Below are positions 1 through 9,084 of a stretch of DNA of 46,710 bases, one piece after another. Each line of letters opens with the position of its first letter. Position 1 is the first letter of the stretch. The notes beneath the pieces are model-generated. The model worked only from the letters and a program-made list of their open reading frames with translations. It was not told where the DNA came from and made no database searches. Both the position numbers and the translations under genes were made by a program. Source of the stretch: JAQVEM01 sp964595565 (GTDB taxonomy: Bacteria; Actinomycetota; Humimicrobiia; Humimicrobiales; Humimicrobiaceae); NCBI GenBank assembly GCA_964595565.1, contig CAZQQX010000013.1:1-46710 (forward strand). The letters are read 5' to 3'.

Positions 1-274
1 AAAGAAGCAGGGATATTGGTAAAATAATTGCAAATAAACATTTTTTCTTTTTCAATGGAAGGTCCTTTTTCTAAGGTTACCAAAATAGTATTTCTCAATG
101 TTAAATTTTAATCTACGGTTTAAAATATAATTACTTTTGGTATATATGTCCATATATTAATAGCTTAAATAAATTTACTGACACATCTCTCAGTAGGAAA
201 AGCCAGACAGAAAAAAAGATGGCAGAGTAGTTCTTTTAGATTTTTAAGCTCAATGCGATCTTTGTGCATTCCTA
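1..274. other. AT-rich leading spacer, no gene seen
   Basis: No convincing open reading frame, RNA gene or repeat was found here on either strand. The stretch is very AT-rich with short T-runs. It lies upstream of the hsdM promoter and may hold the 3' flank of a gene beyond the window. Confidence 0.5.
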
Positions 275-303
275 TTGACATATATACTTTATAGTTATAA
301 GAT
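275..303 (+). promoter_or_regulatory. Sigma70-type promoter of the type I restriction locus
   Basis: A perfect -35 hexamer TTGACA (275-280) is followed after 17 bases by TAAGAT (298-303). Transcription would begin near 310, about 50 bases ahead of the hsdM start. The hsdM ribosome binding site GAAGGCGG (around 345-352) follows at good spacing. Assigned by eye from consensus only. Confidence 0.6.
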
Positions 304-360
304 AAGTTAAAATTAATAAACTTATCTAATAATTAACTTTAATAGAAGGCGGATAAAAAT

Positions 361-2142
361 ATGTTACCGGACTGGATAGATAAAAGATACGAGATTTTAT
401 GGAAATCATTTCAATCAAGTCCCTTTCGTCTGGAAGAAGCAGCTATCGAAATGGGCAAGGGAATCAGTGGTATAAAAGATGAAAGAGATGAAGTTGTTGT
501 AGTACTGTCCGAACTGAGAAAAGAAGGAATGGTTAAAGTTGAGTTTGACCCTAAAGATGCCAGAAAAAGAATATACAGGCTCAAGAGTAAAAGAGATATG
601 ATTTCCGATACTCTATCAATTGATAAAGGGAAAATAACCAGGGGTGAACTTGAGAGGATATTAAAATCAGCAGCAGACCTTATTAGAACCAGGGTGGATT
701 ATTCTTTTATACTGGTACTTCTTTTTTATAAAAGGATGAGTGATAAGTGGGAGACAGAGTATCAAATTGCTTACGAAGAAGCTATTACTGATGGCCTAAG
801 CGAAGAAGAAGCTAGAAAAGAGGCAAGAAACTCTGCATATCATGACTATAATATTCCTGAAAATTTTTCGTGGGATAAATTAAGAAAGAAAGACCCGGCA
901 AGGGTCCCTGAAAATTTTTCTGCTGCAATGAAAGCTATTGCAGAAACCAATCCGGACTTAAAAACTGTATTTGGAAATATAGATTTTGTTCAGTTTACTA
1001 CAAGCAGGGAAAATGCGGAGATTTTAAGGCAGCTTATAGAACTTTTTAGCGAAAAGTTACTTCATAATGTTTCCCCTGATATTTTAGGCGATGCTTATGA
1101 ATGGATTCTAAGATATTTTGCTCCCCAGAAAGCCAAGGAGGGAGAAGTATATACTGCAAGGGAAGTTATAAAACTGATAGTAGAAATGCTTGACCCAAAG
1201 CCCGGTCAGAGTGTTTATGACCCTGCATGCGGTTCGGGTGGAATGCTTATAAGTTCATACAGGCATGTAAAAGACAATCTGGGAAAGGATTCTGCCAATA
1301 AGTTATTTCTTTATGGGCAGGAAGCAAATCATAAGACACTGGCTCTGGCAAAGATGAATTTAAATATCCATGATATTATAAATGCAAATATTGTCTATGG
1401 CGATACGTTGAATTCTCCCAAATTTAAAGATGAATTCGGCGAGATGGATACTTTTGATATTGTTATAGCCAATCCTCCCTGGAATCAGGACGGTTACGAC
1501 GAGGAAGTTTTAAGAAAAGGAGAATTCTGGCCAAAAAGGTTTGGTTACGGTTTTCCTCCCCGGCAATCAGCTGACTGGGCATGGATACAGCATATGCTGG
1601 CATCAGCAGATAAAGAAAACGGAAAAGTAGGAGTGGTTATAGACAATGGCTGCCTGTTTAGAGGCGGCAAAGAAAAAGCTATAAGGTCAAAGATAGTGGA
1701 GAAGGATTTAATAGAAACCATTATTCTTCTTCCCGAAAAGCTTTTTTATAATACCGGAGCCCCCGGAGCCATAATAATTTTAAATAGAAACAAGCCAGAT
1801 TTTAAAAAGGATAAAATTCAATTTATAAATGCCAGCAAAGAATTTGAGAGCCACCCGGAAGTAAGGAAGCTTAACCGTCTCGGGGATAAAAATATTGAAA
1901 AAATAGTAAAAGCATATAAAAGCAGTGATGAGCAAAAAGGATTCTCCGAGCTTATTGAAAAAGAAAAGATAAAAGAAAATGACTATAACTTAAATGTTAC
2001 TCTTTATGTGTATCCGGAAGAAGAAATTGAAGAGATAGATATAGTAGAAGAATGGAAAGATATAAAAAGTATTAATCAGAAGCTTTCAGAAACAGAAGAG
2101 AAGATTGCAAATTATCTTAAGGAATTAAAGATAGATGTTTAA
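361..2142 (+). CDS. hsdM: Type I restriction-modification methyltransferase subunit HsdM with N-terminal winged-helix-like extension
   Basis: This is the N6-adenine methyltransferase subunit, which with HsdS forms the modification enzyme and with HsdR the restriction complex. Residues 1-75 look like a small helical, winged-helix-like segment not usual in HsdM and account for the length (593 residues against roughly 500). The HsdM N-terminal helical region starts near residue 90. The SAM-binding motif I reads DPACGSGG at 287-294 and the catalytic motif IV reads NPPW at 371-374. The ATG has a good ribosome binding site. The 3' end overlaps fic by 8 bases, so the two are translationally linked. 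The family call is secure; the role of the N-terminal extension is unknown. Confidence 0.95.
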   Translation: MLPDWIDKRYEILWKSFQSSPFRLEEAAIEMGKGISGIKDERDEVVVVLSELRKEGMVKVEFDPKDARKRIYRLKSKRDMISDTLSIDKGKITRGELERILKSAADLIRTRVDYSFILVLLFYKRMSDKWETEYQIAYEEAITDGLSEEEARKEARNSAYHDYNIPENFSWDKLRKKDPARVPENFSAAMKAIAETNPDLKTVFGNIDFVQFTTSRENAEILRQLIELFSEKLLHNVSPDILGDAYEWILRYFAPQKAKEGEVYTAREVIKLIVEMLDPKPGQSVYDPACGSGGMLISSYRHVKDNLGKDSANKLFLYGQEANHKTLALAKMNLNIHDIINANIVYGDTLNSPKFKDEFGEMDTFDIVIANPPWNQDGYDEEVLRKGEFWPKRFGYGFPPRQSADWAWIQHMLASADKENGKVGVVIDNGCLFRGGKEKAIRSKIVEKDLIETIILLPEKLFYNTGAPGAIIILNRNKPDFKKDKIQFINASKEFESHPEVRKLNRLGDKNIEKIVKAYKSSDEQKGFSELIEKEKIKENDYNLNVTLYVYPEEEIEEIDIVEEWKDIKSINQKLSETEEKIANYLKELKIDV

Positions 2143-3172
2143 ACCAAATTTTAAATATACAAATAAAATAGTTAAAAATTTAACAGCAATTACAGCTTCC
2201 AGGACATTTATTATGAATGCCCGTTTAATTCCAAAATGGGGAGTTAAATTAAGAAGAGAAGCAGTACTGAAAAGTGCTCATTCGTCAACTGCAATAGAAG
2301 GCAACCCACTCTCTTTGGGTGAGGTAAGTAACCTTGCTGCAGGCAGGGATATAATGGTTAGTAGAAAAGATAAGCAGGAAGTATTAAATTATCTTCAAGC
2401 GCTGGGAATGTTGCCGGATTTTGCAAAAAGAAATCCTTTTACTGTAAAAGATTTTCTTAAGATTCATAAAATAGTAACAGATAAGACTCTGGAAAATCCC
2501 AGAGATGAGGGAGTATTACGGAATCGCGAGGTTTTTGTAGGAAATAAGTTTACAGGAGAGGTAGTGTTTAAACCTCCTTCCACAGATAAAGTTCCTTTAC
2601 TGGTGGACGATTTTTTGAATTGGTTTAATTCAACAGAAGTAAATGAAATTGACTCGGTTCTTCATGCCGGTATTACCCATTATGAAATTGTTAGAATCCA
2701 CCCCTTTATAGATGGAAACGGCAGGACAGCAAGAGTTATGGCTACTATGGTACTTTACAGGCGAGGGTTTGATGTTAAAAGATTCTTTGTGCTTGATGAT
2801 TATTATGATAGCGACAGGAGAAACTATTATAAGGCACTTAAAAATGTGAATCAAGAAACACGGGAACTTACAGGGTGGTTGGAATACTTTACAGAGGGAG
2901 TTGCGTTAAGCACAAAAGCTGTTGAGAAAAAAGTTATTGGATTAAGCAAGGATATTAAGTTTTTAAAGGAAAAAGGGCAGATAGCTTTAACCGAAAGGCA
3001 GATTAGGATTATAGAATATATAGTCCAGAATGGAAGGATAAGAAACAGAGACATAAGAGATATGTTTGGAATTTCAGATAGGGCTGCTTTAAAGGAAATA
3101 AGAAAATTACTGGATTTAAAAGTGGTAAAAACTGAAGGAAAAGGCAGGAATTTAAGTTATATTTTAATGTGA
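2135..3172 (+). CDS. Fic-domain protein AMPylase-like, with C-terminal winged helix
   Basis: Fic proteins usually transfer AMP from ATP to a hydroxyl of a target protein. The order seen is a Fic_N-type region (about 1-100), the core motif HPFIDGNGRTAR at residues 189-200 with the catalytic His189, then a winged-helix DNA-binding domain (about 280-345). An inhibitory-helix motif STAIEG (51-56) lies before the core, as in class II Fic proteins, whose own helix blocks ATP binding. The key residues are present, so activity is plausible. It overlaps hsdM by 8 bases and sits inside the restriction operon. Fic genes are often found in type I loci, but their role there is not settled and the target cannot be read from sequence. 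Confidence 0.9.
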   Translation: MFKPNFKYTNKIVKNLTAITASRTFIMNARLIPKWGVKLRREAVLKSAHSSTAIEGNPLSLGEVSNLAAGRDIMVSRKDKQEVLNYLQALGMLPDFAKRNPFTVKDFLKIHKIVTDKTLENPRDEGVLRNREVFVGNKFTGEVVFKPPSTDKVPLLVDDFLNWFNSTEVNEIDSVLHAGITHYEIVRIHPFIDGNGRTARVMATMVLYRRGFDVKRFFVLDDYYDSDRRNYYKALKNVNQETRELTGWLEYFTEGVALSTKAVEKKVIGLSKDIKFLKEKGQIALTERQIRIIEYIVQNGRIRNRDIRDMFGISDRAALKEIRKLLDLKVVKTEGKGRNLSYILM

Positions 3173-3184
3173 TATAAGATATAG

Positions 3185-3218
3185 TTCGGGATTAGATTCG
3201 GGATTAGGTTCGGGATTA
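3185..3218. repeat. Three tandem copies of a 12-base unit
   Basis: TTCGGGATTA occurs at 3185-3194, 3197-3206 and 3209-3218, a strict 12-base period just after the fic stop codon. Too short and few to be CRISPR. It may be replication slippage or an iteron-like protein binding site. Confidence 0.7.
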
Positions 3219-3344
3219 TATTATTGTAAAAAAACAACTATTGAAAATAAAAACCAGCCCCGCCATAAAGGTCACTGGAAGAGTTACTATAAATTTATGA
3301 ATTTAATGATAGTTCTTGAACATTAAATAAAAGGGGAATAAGAA

Positions 3345-4118
3345 TTGATAATTTATTTAGATGAATCCTATGATAATAAGAAATACTTTTTACTTGGGGC
3401 ATTGTTTAACCCTCATCATAAATTTTTATTGAGGGAAATAAGACAAATAAAAACTAATGAAAATTTTTTTAATAGTAATGGATCCTTTAAAGAAATAAAG
3501 TACAACAACTGTTATTGTGAAGAAAATTTTAAAGTAGGTACAATGATGATAAATTCTTTTTTAAAAAGCACAAGCTATTTTAGAGCTGTTGTAATTGAAA
3601 CTTCAAAACTAGATTTAAATAAGTTTGGAAAGTATGATGAAGAGAACAAAATAAAATGGGCAAGAGCTTATAAAAAATTTGCGGAAATGCTACTGAGATA
3701 CAATACTGCAAAAATTTATAATGGAGTATTACTGACTGATGGCTTAACAAGGTGTGATGGAGATTTATTTATAGAAAAAATGAGAGAAGAATTTTGTTCA
3801 GAAAATATAGATGGCAAGAATCAGTCTGTTACACCAATATTAAAAAGTATTAGTGACGTGCCTTCTAATGGAGAAAGTTATCAGGTGATACAGTTAAATG
3901 ATATACTTCTTGGATGTATTTTAAATAATTTAATTCCTACCAGCAATATCTGGAAAAATAAATTGAGAGAATACCTTGTTAGAAAGATTAAGGTGCCAAG
4001 CCTACTAGAAGATTTTTGGAGTAGAATTCCAAAAAATAGATTAGAAAAAGAATATACAAAATATAATATCTGGTATTGGAGGCCTAAAAAAATGACTCAG
4101 GGTAGAATGCTATGTTAA
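3345..4118 (+). CDS. DUF3800 domain protein, predicted RNase H-like nuclease
   Basis: The protein (257 residues) opens with IIYLDES, the hallmark N-terminal strand of DUF3800 proteins with conserved acidic residues. It has a central LLTDG strand near residue 125 and a late QLNDILLG helix near residue 185 matching the family's typical QxADLxxG helix. DUF3800 proteins are predicted to have an RNase H fold and are frequent in defence islands; no biochemical role can be inferred here. The start is TTG, preceded at good spacing by AAGGGGAA (3331-3338); no closer ATG would keep the LDES strand. It is visibly more AT-rich than hsdM and hsdR and separates hsdM-fic from hsdS, suggesting it was inserted into the operon. 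Confidence 0.8.
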   Translation: MIIYLDESYDNKKYFLLGALFNPHHKFLLREIRQIKTNENFFNSNGSFKEIKYNNCYCEENFKVGTMMINSFLKSTSYFRAVVIETSKLDLNKFGKYDEENKIKWARAYKKFAEMLLRYNTAKIYNGVLLTDGLTRCDGDLFIEKMREEFCSENIDGKNQSVTPILKSISDVPSNGESYQVIQLNDILLGCILNNLIPTSNIWKNKLREYLVRKIKVPSLLEDFWSRIPKNRLEKEYTKYNIWYWRPKKMTQGRMLC

Positions 4119-4324
4119 CGATAGTCGGAGACCGACATCTCTAGCAATTCCCCAAGTCAACTATAATTTAACAATATTTAAGATTTTTGTCAATGTAATA
4201 GCTTAAGTAATGATTTTATAACTATACAGTTATTATCGTGATTAATAATTTAAAAGGTTAGAAAGTAAAATAATAAGATAGAGCTAAAAGATAAACTGAA
4301 TAGCTTTTGGGAGACTCGCAATAT

Positions 4325-4365
4325 GTTTATGAGACATTTTTGGGACATTAAAATGTCTCATAAAC
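4325..4365. repeat. Perfect 16-bp inverted repeat with 9-base loop
   Basis: The left arm GTTTATGAGACATTTT (4325-4340) is an exact reverse complement of the right arm (4350-4365), with the loop at 4341-4349. No T-run follows on the plus strand, so it does not look like a classical terminator. It could be an operator, a cruciform or an RNA hairpin upstream of hsdS. Confidence 0.75.
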
Positions 4366-4502
4366 TGAGAGATATTTCAGGATCTTTTTGGAAATTTATA
4401 TATATTAGTAAAAAATGCTATATCAAAGAGAAATATTATTTATATGCAATTAGCTATGATTTAAAGAGAATTCAATTAGTTTTTTTATAAAATAAGTTTC
4501 TA

Positions 4503-4544
4503 CTTTGGTTAATGTGTCATAAATGTGACATTTATGTGCCAAAG
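4503..4544. repeat. Palindrome cluster upstream of hsdS
   Basis: An outer CTTTGG (4503-4508) / CCAAAG (4539-4544) pair encloses ATAAATG-TGA-CATTTAT (4519-4535) and a TGTCA/TGACA pair (4515-4519, 4526-4530). The arms overlap, so several alternative structures or an operator of two sites are possible. It lies about 80-120 bases upstream of the hsdS start. Confidence 0.5.
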
Positions 4545-4620
4545 ATTTTAGTGAATATAATATTAGGAGACTTGAATGTTGTTGTAATCTAAGAGTGTAA
4601 ATAAGGACAAGTTAGAATAT

Positions 4621-5922
4621 TTGGGGCATAGAGTGAATAAAAAAGAATTTAAAGAAACAGAGATGTCGAAAATTCCAGAAGATTGGAGTATAAGGAGAAT
4701 TGGGGAATTAATAGAACTTTATGGGAATGGTATTTGGGGAAGTGATCCAATTAAAGGTGTAGAATCTTATCCTGTTATACGTTCTACAGAGATAACTCAT
4801 GAAGGGAAGATAAATTTTTCAAATATTGCTTCTAGGATAATACCAAAAGATAAGGTTAGTAGATATCGTCTAAAAGATGGCGATATTTTAGTAGTTGGAT
4901 CGAGTGGCTCACCTCATCTAATAGGAAGAGTTGCACTTTTTAAGAGTTTAAATGATAAGAATATTTATCTTTTTTCAAATTTTTTAATTAGAATTCGAGT
5001 TAAAGATATTAATTCTAAATTCTTATATTATTTTCTAAGTTCGTCAAGATATTATCAATTACTTAGATATATGCAGCAGACATCAACTGGTTTACGGAAT
5101 CTACCCAAAAAAGAATTTATTCGAATAAAGTTACCTATCCCGACACTCATAGAACAGAACGGAATAGCGACAATTCTCTCAACAGTTGGCCAATCTATTG
5201 AAGAGGTTGATGGCTCTATAGCAAAGACATTAAGGCTAAAAAAAGCTTTGATGCAGAAGCTTCTAACTAAAGGAATTGGACATGAAGAGTTTAAAGAAAC
5301 GGAGATAGGAGGAATTCCTAAAGAGTGGGGTTTAGTAGAGATGGAAGAAGTTACAGATATTAATAAAGAATTAAAAGACCCCAGAAGAGAGTTACAGGAG
5401 AGAAAATTCTTTTATATAGATATTGACTCAGTTGAAAACGAGACTGGAAGCATAAAAGATGTTAAAGAGATTATTGGTAGAAAAGCTCCCTCAAGAGCGA
5501 GGAGGGAAGTTAGATACAATGATGTAATCATGTCTACAGTTAGGCCTTATCTAAAAGCGTTTGCTATTATTCCGAAGATATATGATAGGCAAATTTGTTC
5601 AACTGGTTTTGCGGTATTAAGATGTAAAGATAAAATTTTACCTCAGTTCTTATTATATACACTATTTTCAAAAGCACTTGTTTCGCAGTTTAATAGAGCA
5701 ATGGTAGGAGCTCAATATCCTGCTTTAAATACATCCCAAGTCAAAAGATTAAGAATTCCTCTTCCTTCTATCCAAGAACAAAATAAAATAGCAGAAATCC
5801 TTTCTACAGTTGATATAAGAATTAAACTGCTAAAAAAGAAGAAGAAAAAATTAGAAAGAGTAAAAAAGGGACTGATGAATGATTTGCTAACAGGCAGAAG
5901 AAGGGTGAAAGTGGAGGCATAA
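4621..5922 (+). CDS. hsdS: Type I restriction specificity subunit HsdS
   Basis: HsdS recognises the split DNA target for both methylation and restriction. The 433-residue protein has the expected two target-recognition domains (about 20-190 and 235-390). Each is followed by a conserved helical dimerisation segment with the pattern P-IP-xxEQ-IAxILSTV (about 175-225 and 380-433). The phrase EFKETEI/M-x-x-IPxxW opens each half (near residues 9-22 and 223-236), and the underlying DNA is nearly identical at about 4645 and 5286, a possible site for recombination between halves. The start is uncertain: TTG 4621 has AAGGA 13 bases upstream, while GTG 4633 has GGGG at better spacing. The stop is one base from hsdR. 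Confidence 0.92.
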   Translation: MGHRVNKKEFKETEMSKIPEDWSIRRIGELIELYGNGIWGSDPIKGVESYPVIRSTEITHEGKINFSNIASRIIPKDKVSRYRLKDGDILVVGSSGSPHLIGRVALFKSLNDKNIYLFSNFLIRIRVKDINSKFLYYFLSSSRYYQLLRYMQQTSTGLRNLPKKEFIRIKLPIPTLIEQNGIATILSTVGQSIEEVDGSIAKTLRLKKALMQKLLTKGIGHEEFKETEIGGIPKEWGLVEMEEVTDINKELKDPRRELQERKFFYIDIDSVENETGSIKDVKEIIGRKAPSRARREVRYNDVIMSTVRPYLKAFAIIPKIYDRQICSTGFAVLRCKDKILPQFLLYTLFSKALVSQFNRAMVGAQYPALNTSQVKRLRIPLPSIQEQNKIAEILSTVDIRIKLLKKKKKKLERVKKGLMNDLLTGRRRVKVEA

Positions 5923-5923
5923 T

Positions 5924-8900
5924 ATGACCTTTAAAGAGAAAAAACTTGAAGATTACATAATAAGCAAACTTGAAGAAAAGGGCTGGAGATTTATTTCTGC
6001 CGATAGCCTGGAAAGAGTAAGCTATGAAGAACCACTTCTTGTTTCTTCTCTATTAAGAAATCTAAGGACCATAAATAAAGAAAAAGGTATTGGAAGTGAT
6101 GAAATAAATAAAGCAATAAATATATTAAAAATTACCGGTACTGGCATTGAAGGTTCAAAAGCGATACTAAATTACTATAAATATGGTATACCGGTAAAGC
6201 CTGAAAAAGAAAAAGGTATAAAATATGTAAGACTTTTTGACTTTAAGAATACCGGCAACAATGAATTTGTGGTATCAAGACAGGTTTATTATCACGGAAG
6301 GGATTTTATAAGAGTAGATATCATACTTTATATTAATGGTATTCCTGTTATAAATATAGAATGCAAAAATCCCGTAATTGTTTCTGAGAACTGGCATACA
6401 GCATACAGGCAGATTATAGATTACATAAATACAGTTCCTGACCTTTACAAATATGTCCAGATTGGAGTTGCCGCAGAGGTTACTTCAAGGTATTTTCCTA
6501 TCGTAACCTGGAGTGAAGAAACTCTAACACATTTATGGCGCTGTGAGGGAAAAGATGCCATTGATTCGGCAGTGGAGATGCTATCCCGTGATACTGTTCT
6601 GGATATAATTAGTAACTATATATTTTTAAGAATTGAAAGAGAAGAAGCAAGTAAAATAATATGCCGTTATATGCAATACAGAGCTTCTGAAAAAATAGTA
6701 AAAAGAGTAGAGGATAATCTGGCAGGAAAAGATGAAAAAAATAAGGGGCTGATATGGCACTGGCAGGGAAGCGGTAAGACCTTTACCATGATATTTGCTG
6801 CTAATAAACTTTATCATCTGAATAAATTAGAAAACCCAACCATATTTTTTATTGTAGATAGAGATGAACTCGAAGGCCAGCTTAGTGATGAGTTTAATTT
6901 CCTGGATATTGAAAAGCCCGAGGTAATAGATAAAATTAGCGAGCTTAAAAGGATTTTAGAGTATGATGATTATCGCGGTAAAAGAGGAATATTTATAACT
7001 CTTATTCATAAATTCAGGCCTGAAGAAATTAGCCCCATTCAGAAAAAACTTGAAGAGATTTCCAGAAGCAAAGAATCAATAATGAACAGAAAAAATGTAG
7101 CGGTCTTTATAGATGAGGGGCACAGGACTCAATATGGACTACTTGCCTCTCAGATGAAAAGTATTTTAAAAAATGCTTTTTTCTTTGCCTTTACCGGGAC
7201 TCCAGTATCAAAAGAAGGAAGAGATACATACATTGAATTTAGCTATCCTCCGGATGAATTATATCTCGATAAATATTTTATTGCCGATTCCATAAAAGAT
7301 AAATTTACAATTAAAATAGTTTACCAGCCCAGGTTAATTGAAGAAGCCCACTTGAATAAGGATATGCTTGAGAGTTTCCTGGATTCAGAGTTTGATGAAA
7401 TTCCTGAAGATGTAAAAGAGAGAGTCAGGAGTAGAATTGGAGATAAGCTCAATTCAATTAAAGTATATCTGGAAGGTACAAATCGTATTAACCTGATAGC
7501 GAAGGATATAGCCGAGCATTTTAGAGAGAACGTTGATGGCAAATTCAAGGCAATGATTGTAGCTGCCAGCAGGCTGGCGTGTGACAGGTACAAGAAAGCT
7601 CTGGATAAGTACCTGCCATCTGAATACTCAGATACAGTTATGACTTACAACAGGATTGAAAAGCATGAAGAACTGGCAGAGAGAGTTGCCGAAGCTGGAG
7701 TAAGGTATGGAACCAGAGATAGTAAAGTTTTTAAAAATATTGCCATAGATAAATACAAAAATGAGAAATATCCTAAGATACTTATTGTTACCGAGATGCT
7801 TCTTACAGGGTTTGATGCTCCGGAGCTGGAGGTCATGTATCTTGATAAACCGCTTAAAGAACATAGACTTCTTCAGGCAATAGCCAGAACAAACCGGCCA
7901 TATAAAGACTTAAAAGAAGCAGGTATTGTTATTGATTATGTAGGAGTTCTGGGTGAGCTAAAAAAGGCTTTTAAAATTTATAATGAAGAGGATGTAAAAA
8001 GTGTAATTTTAGATTATGAAAGTGTTGAAAAAGAATTCAGAGACCTCATTGCTAAAATGCTTAATGTTTTTGGTAGACTGGCCGGAAATTTTGACAGGGA
8101 TACTTTGCTGGAAGCTGTTGAGCTTTTAACTACCAGTAAAGTGGATGAAAGGGAATTTGTCGCAGGTTACAGGAGTCTGCGAAAACTTTTTGAGCTTCTC
8201 GGTTCAAAAGAAATAAAGGTTTGCTATCTGGAAGATTACAAGTGGATTTCGGCTGTTTATACCTATTATATGAAGGTTGTAAACCAGGAGCCTCCGATTG
8301 AGGATTATGTAGAAAAATATTTTGATAAAACTATAAAATTCATTCATCAATCTATCGAAATAAANNNNNNNNNNNNNNNNNNNNNNNNNNNNNNNNNNNN
8401 NNNNNNNNNNNNNNNNNNNNNNNNNNNNNNNNNNNNNNNNNNNNNNNNNNNNNNNNNNNNNNNNTAGAAAAATATTTTGATAAAACTATAAAATTCATTC
8501 ATCAATCTATCGAAATAAAAAGTATTGAAACCGGGCTTCCCGAAGTTACTTTCGATGAGAAATACCTTGAAGAGTTGGAGAAAAAAATAAAAAGCAAAAA
8601 AGAAAAAGCGGCAAATATGCTTTTTGCTTTAAACAAGCTTATCCTTGTTGAAAGACATAAAAATCCTATTTACCAGTCTCTGGTTGAAAGAGTGGAAAGA
8701 CTACTTGAGTTATGGAAAGAAAAAACAAAGGATTACGAAAGAATATATTTAGAAAGCAGGAAAATATTCCGTGAAATAAGCAGCTTAAGCAGCAGAAAGG
8801 GAGCTCTGGGTTTTTCAGACCTTCAGTATTCTTTGCTTCTTACTCTTGAGGATAAATTTGGGGAAAAAGAGGAACTATTAGATGGGGTAACAGATATATC

Positions 8901-9084
8901 AATTAAGCTAAAAGATTACTTATTCCCCGGATGGTTTAATCAGCCCACAGAAGAGAAAAGAGTGGAAAGGGAAGTCAGAAAATTTTCCAGGAAACTTAAA
9001 AGAAAATATGGAATTACCCTGGAAGAAATGGATGATTTGCATAAAAAATTTATGGAGCAAATTAAAAATTATGGTACTAAATAA
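5924..9084 (+). CDS. hsdR: Type I restriction endonuclease/translocase subunit HsdR, split by an assembly gap
   Basis: HsdR cleaves unmodified DNA after ATP-driven translocation. The nuclease domain carries D132 and E146-C-K148 of the PD-(D/E)xK fold. The motor has Walker A QGSGKT (281-286), DEGH (397-400), a TGTP motif and a late QAIARTNRP motif VI. The reading frame stops only because of 100 Ns (8365-8464) flanked by a 55-base duplication. Joining base 8364 to base 8520 gives 3006 bases, a single frame of 1001 residues, the usual HsdR length, ending KNYGTK at 9084. The gene is thus probably intact in the organism. ATG follows hsdS by one base, and its end overlaps the next gene. Confidence 0.93.
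8310..8519. other. Assembly gap of 100 Ns flanked by an exact 55-base duplication
   Basis: Bases 8310-8364 are repeated exactly at 8465-8519, on either side of exactly 100 Ns (8365-8464). 55 is a common assembler k-mer length and 100 Ns a common placeholder. The pattern fits two contigs that overlap but were scaffolded without merging. As written the insertion of 155 bases shifts the hsdR frame; with one copy and the Ns removed the frame is continuous. Confidence 0.95.

Larger units (their letters stand above)
4119..4620. other. Long AT-rich spacer inside the restriction locus
   Basis: About 500 bases separate DUF3800 from hsdS. They hold a small hairpin GTCGG-AGA-CCGAC at 4124-4136, a perfect 16-bp inverted repeat at 4325-4365 and a palindrome cluster at 4503-4544. 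A 55-codon frame at 4323-4490 runs through the first inverted repeat but shows no recognisable domain or ribosome binding site. The spacer may be a relic of a lost gene or an unrecognised regulatory or recombination region. Confidence 0.5.

Noticed and set aside
3185..3218. Possible CRISPR or iteron origin
   Set aside because: Only three 10-base copies with 2-base spacing; no spacers, no cas or rep gene.
4323..4490. 55-codon reading frame starting MFMRHFWDIK upstream of hsdS
   Set aside because: It runs through the inverted repeat, has no ribosome binding site and no recognisable domain; the repeated words come from the repeat itself.
8310..8519. 55-base direct repeat as an attachment site or mobile element boundary
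   Set aside because: Copies flank exactly 100 Ns and collapsing them restores one hsdR frame; assembly overlap explains everything.
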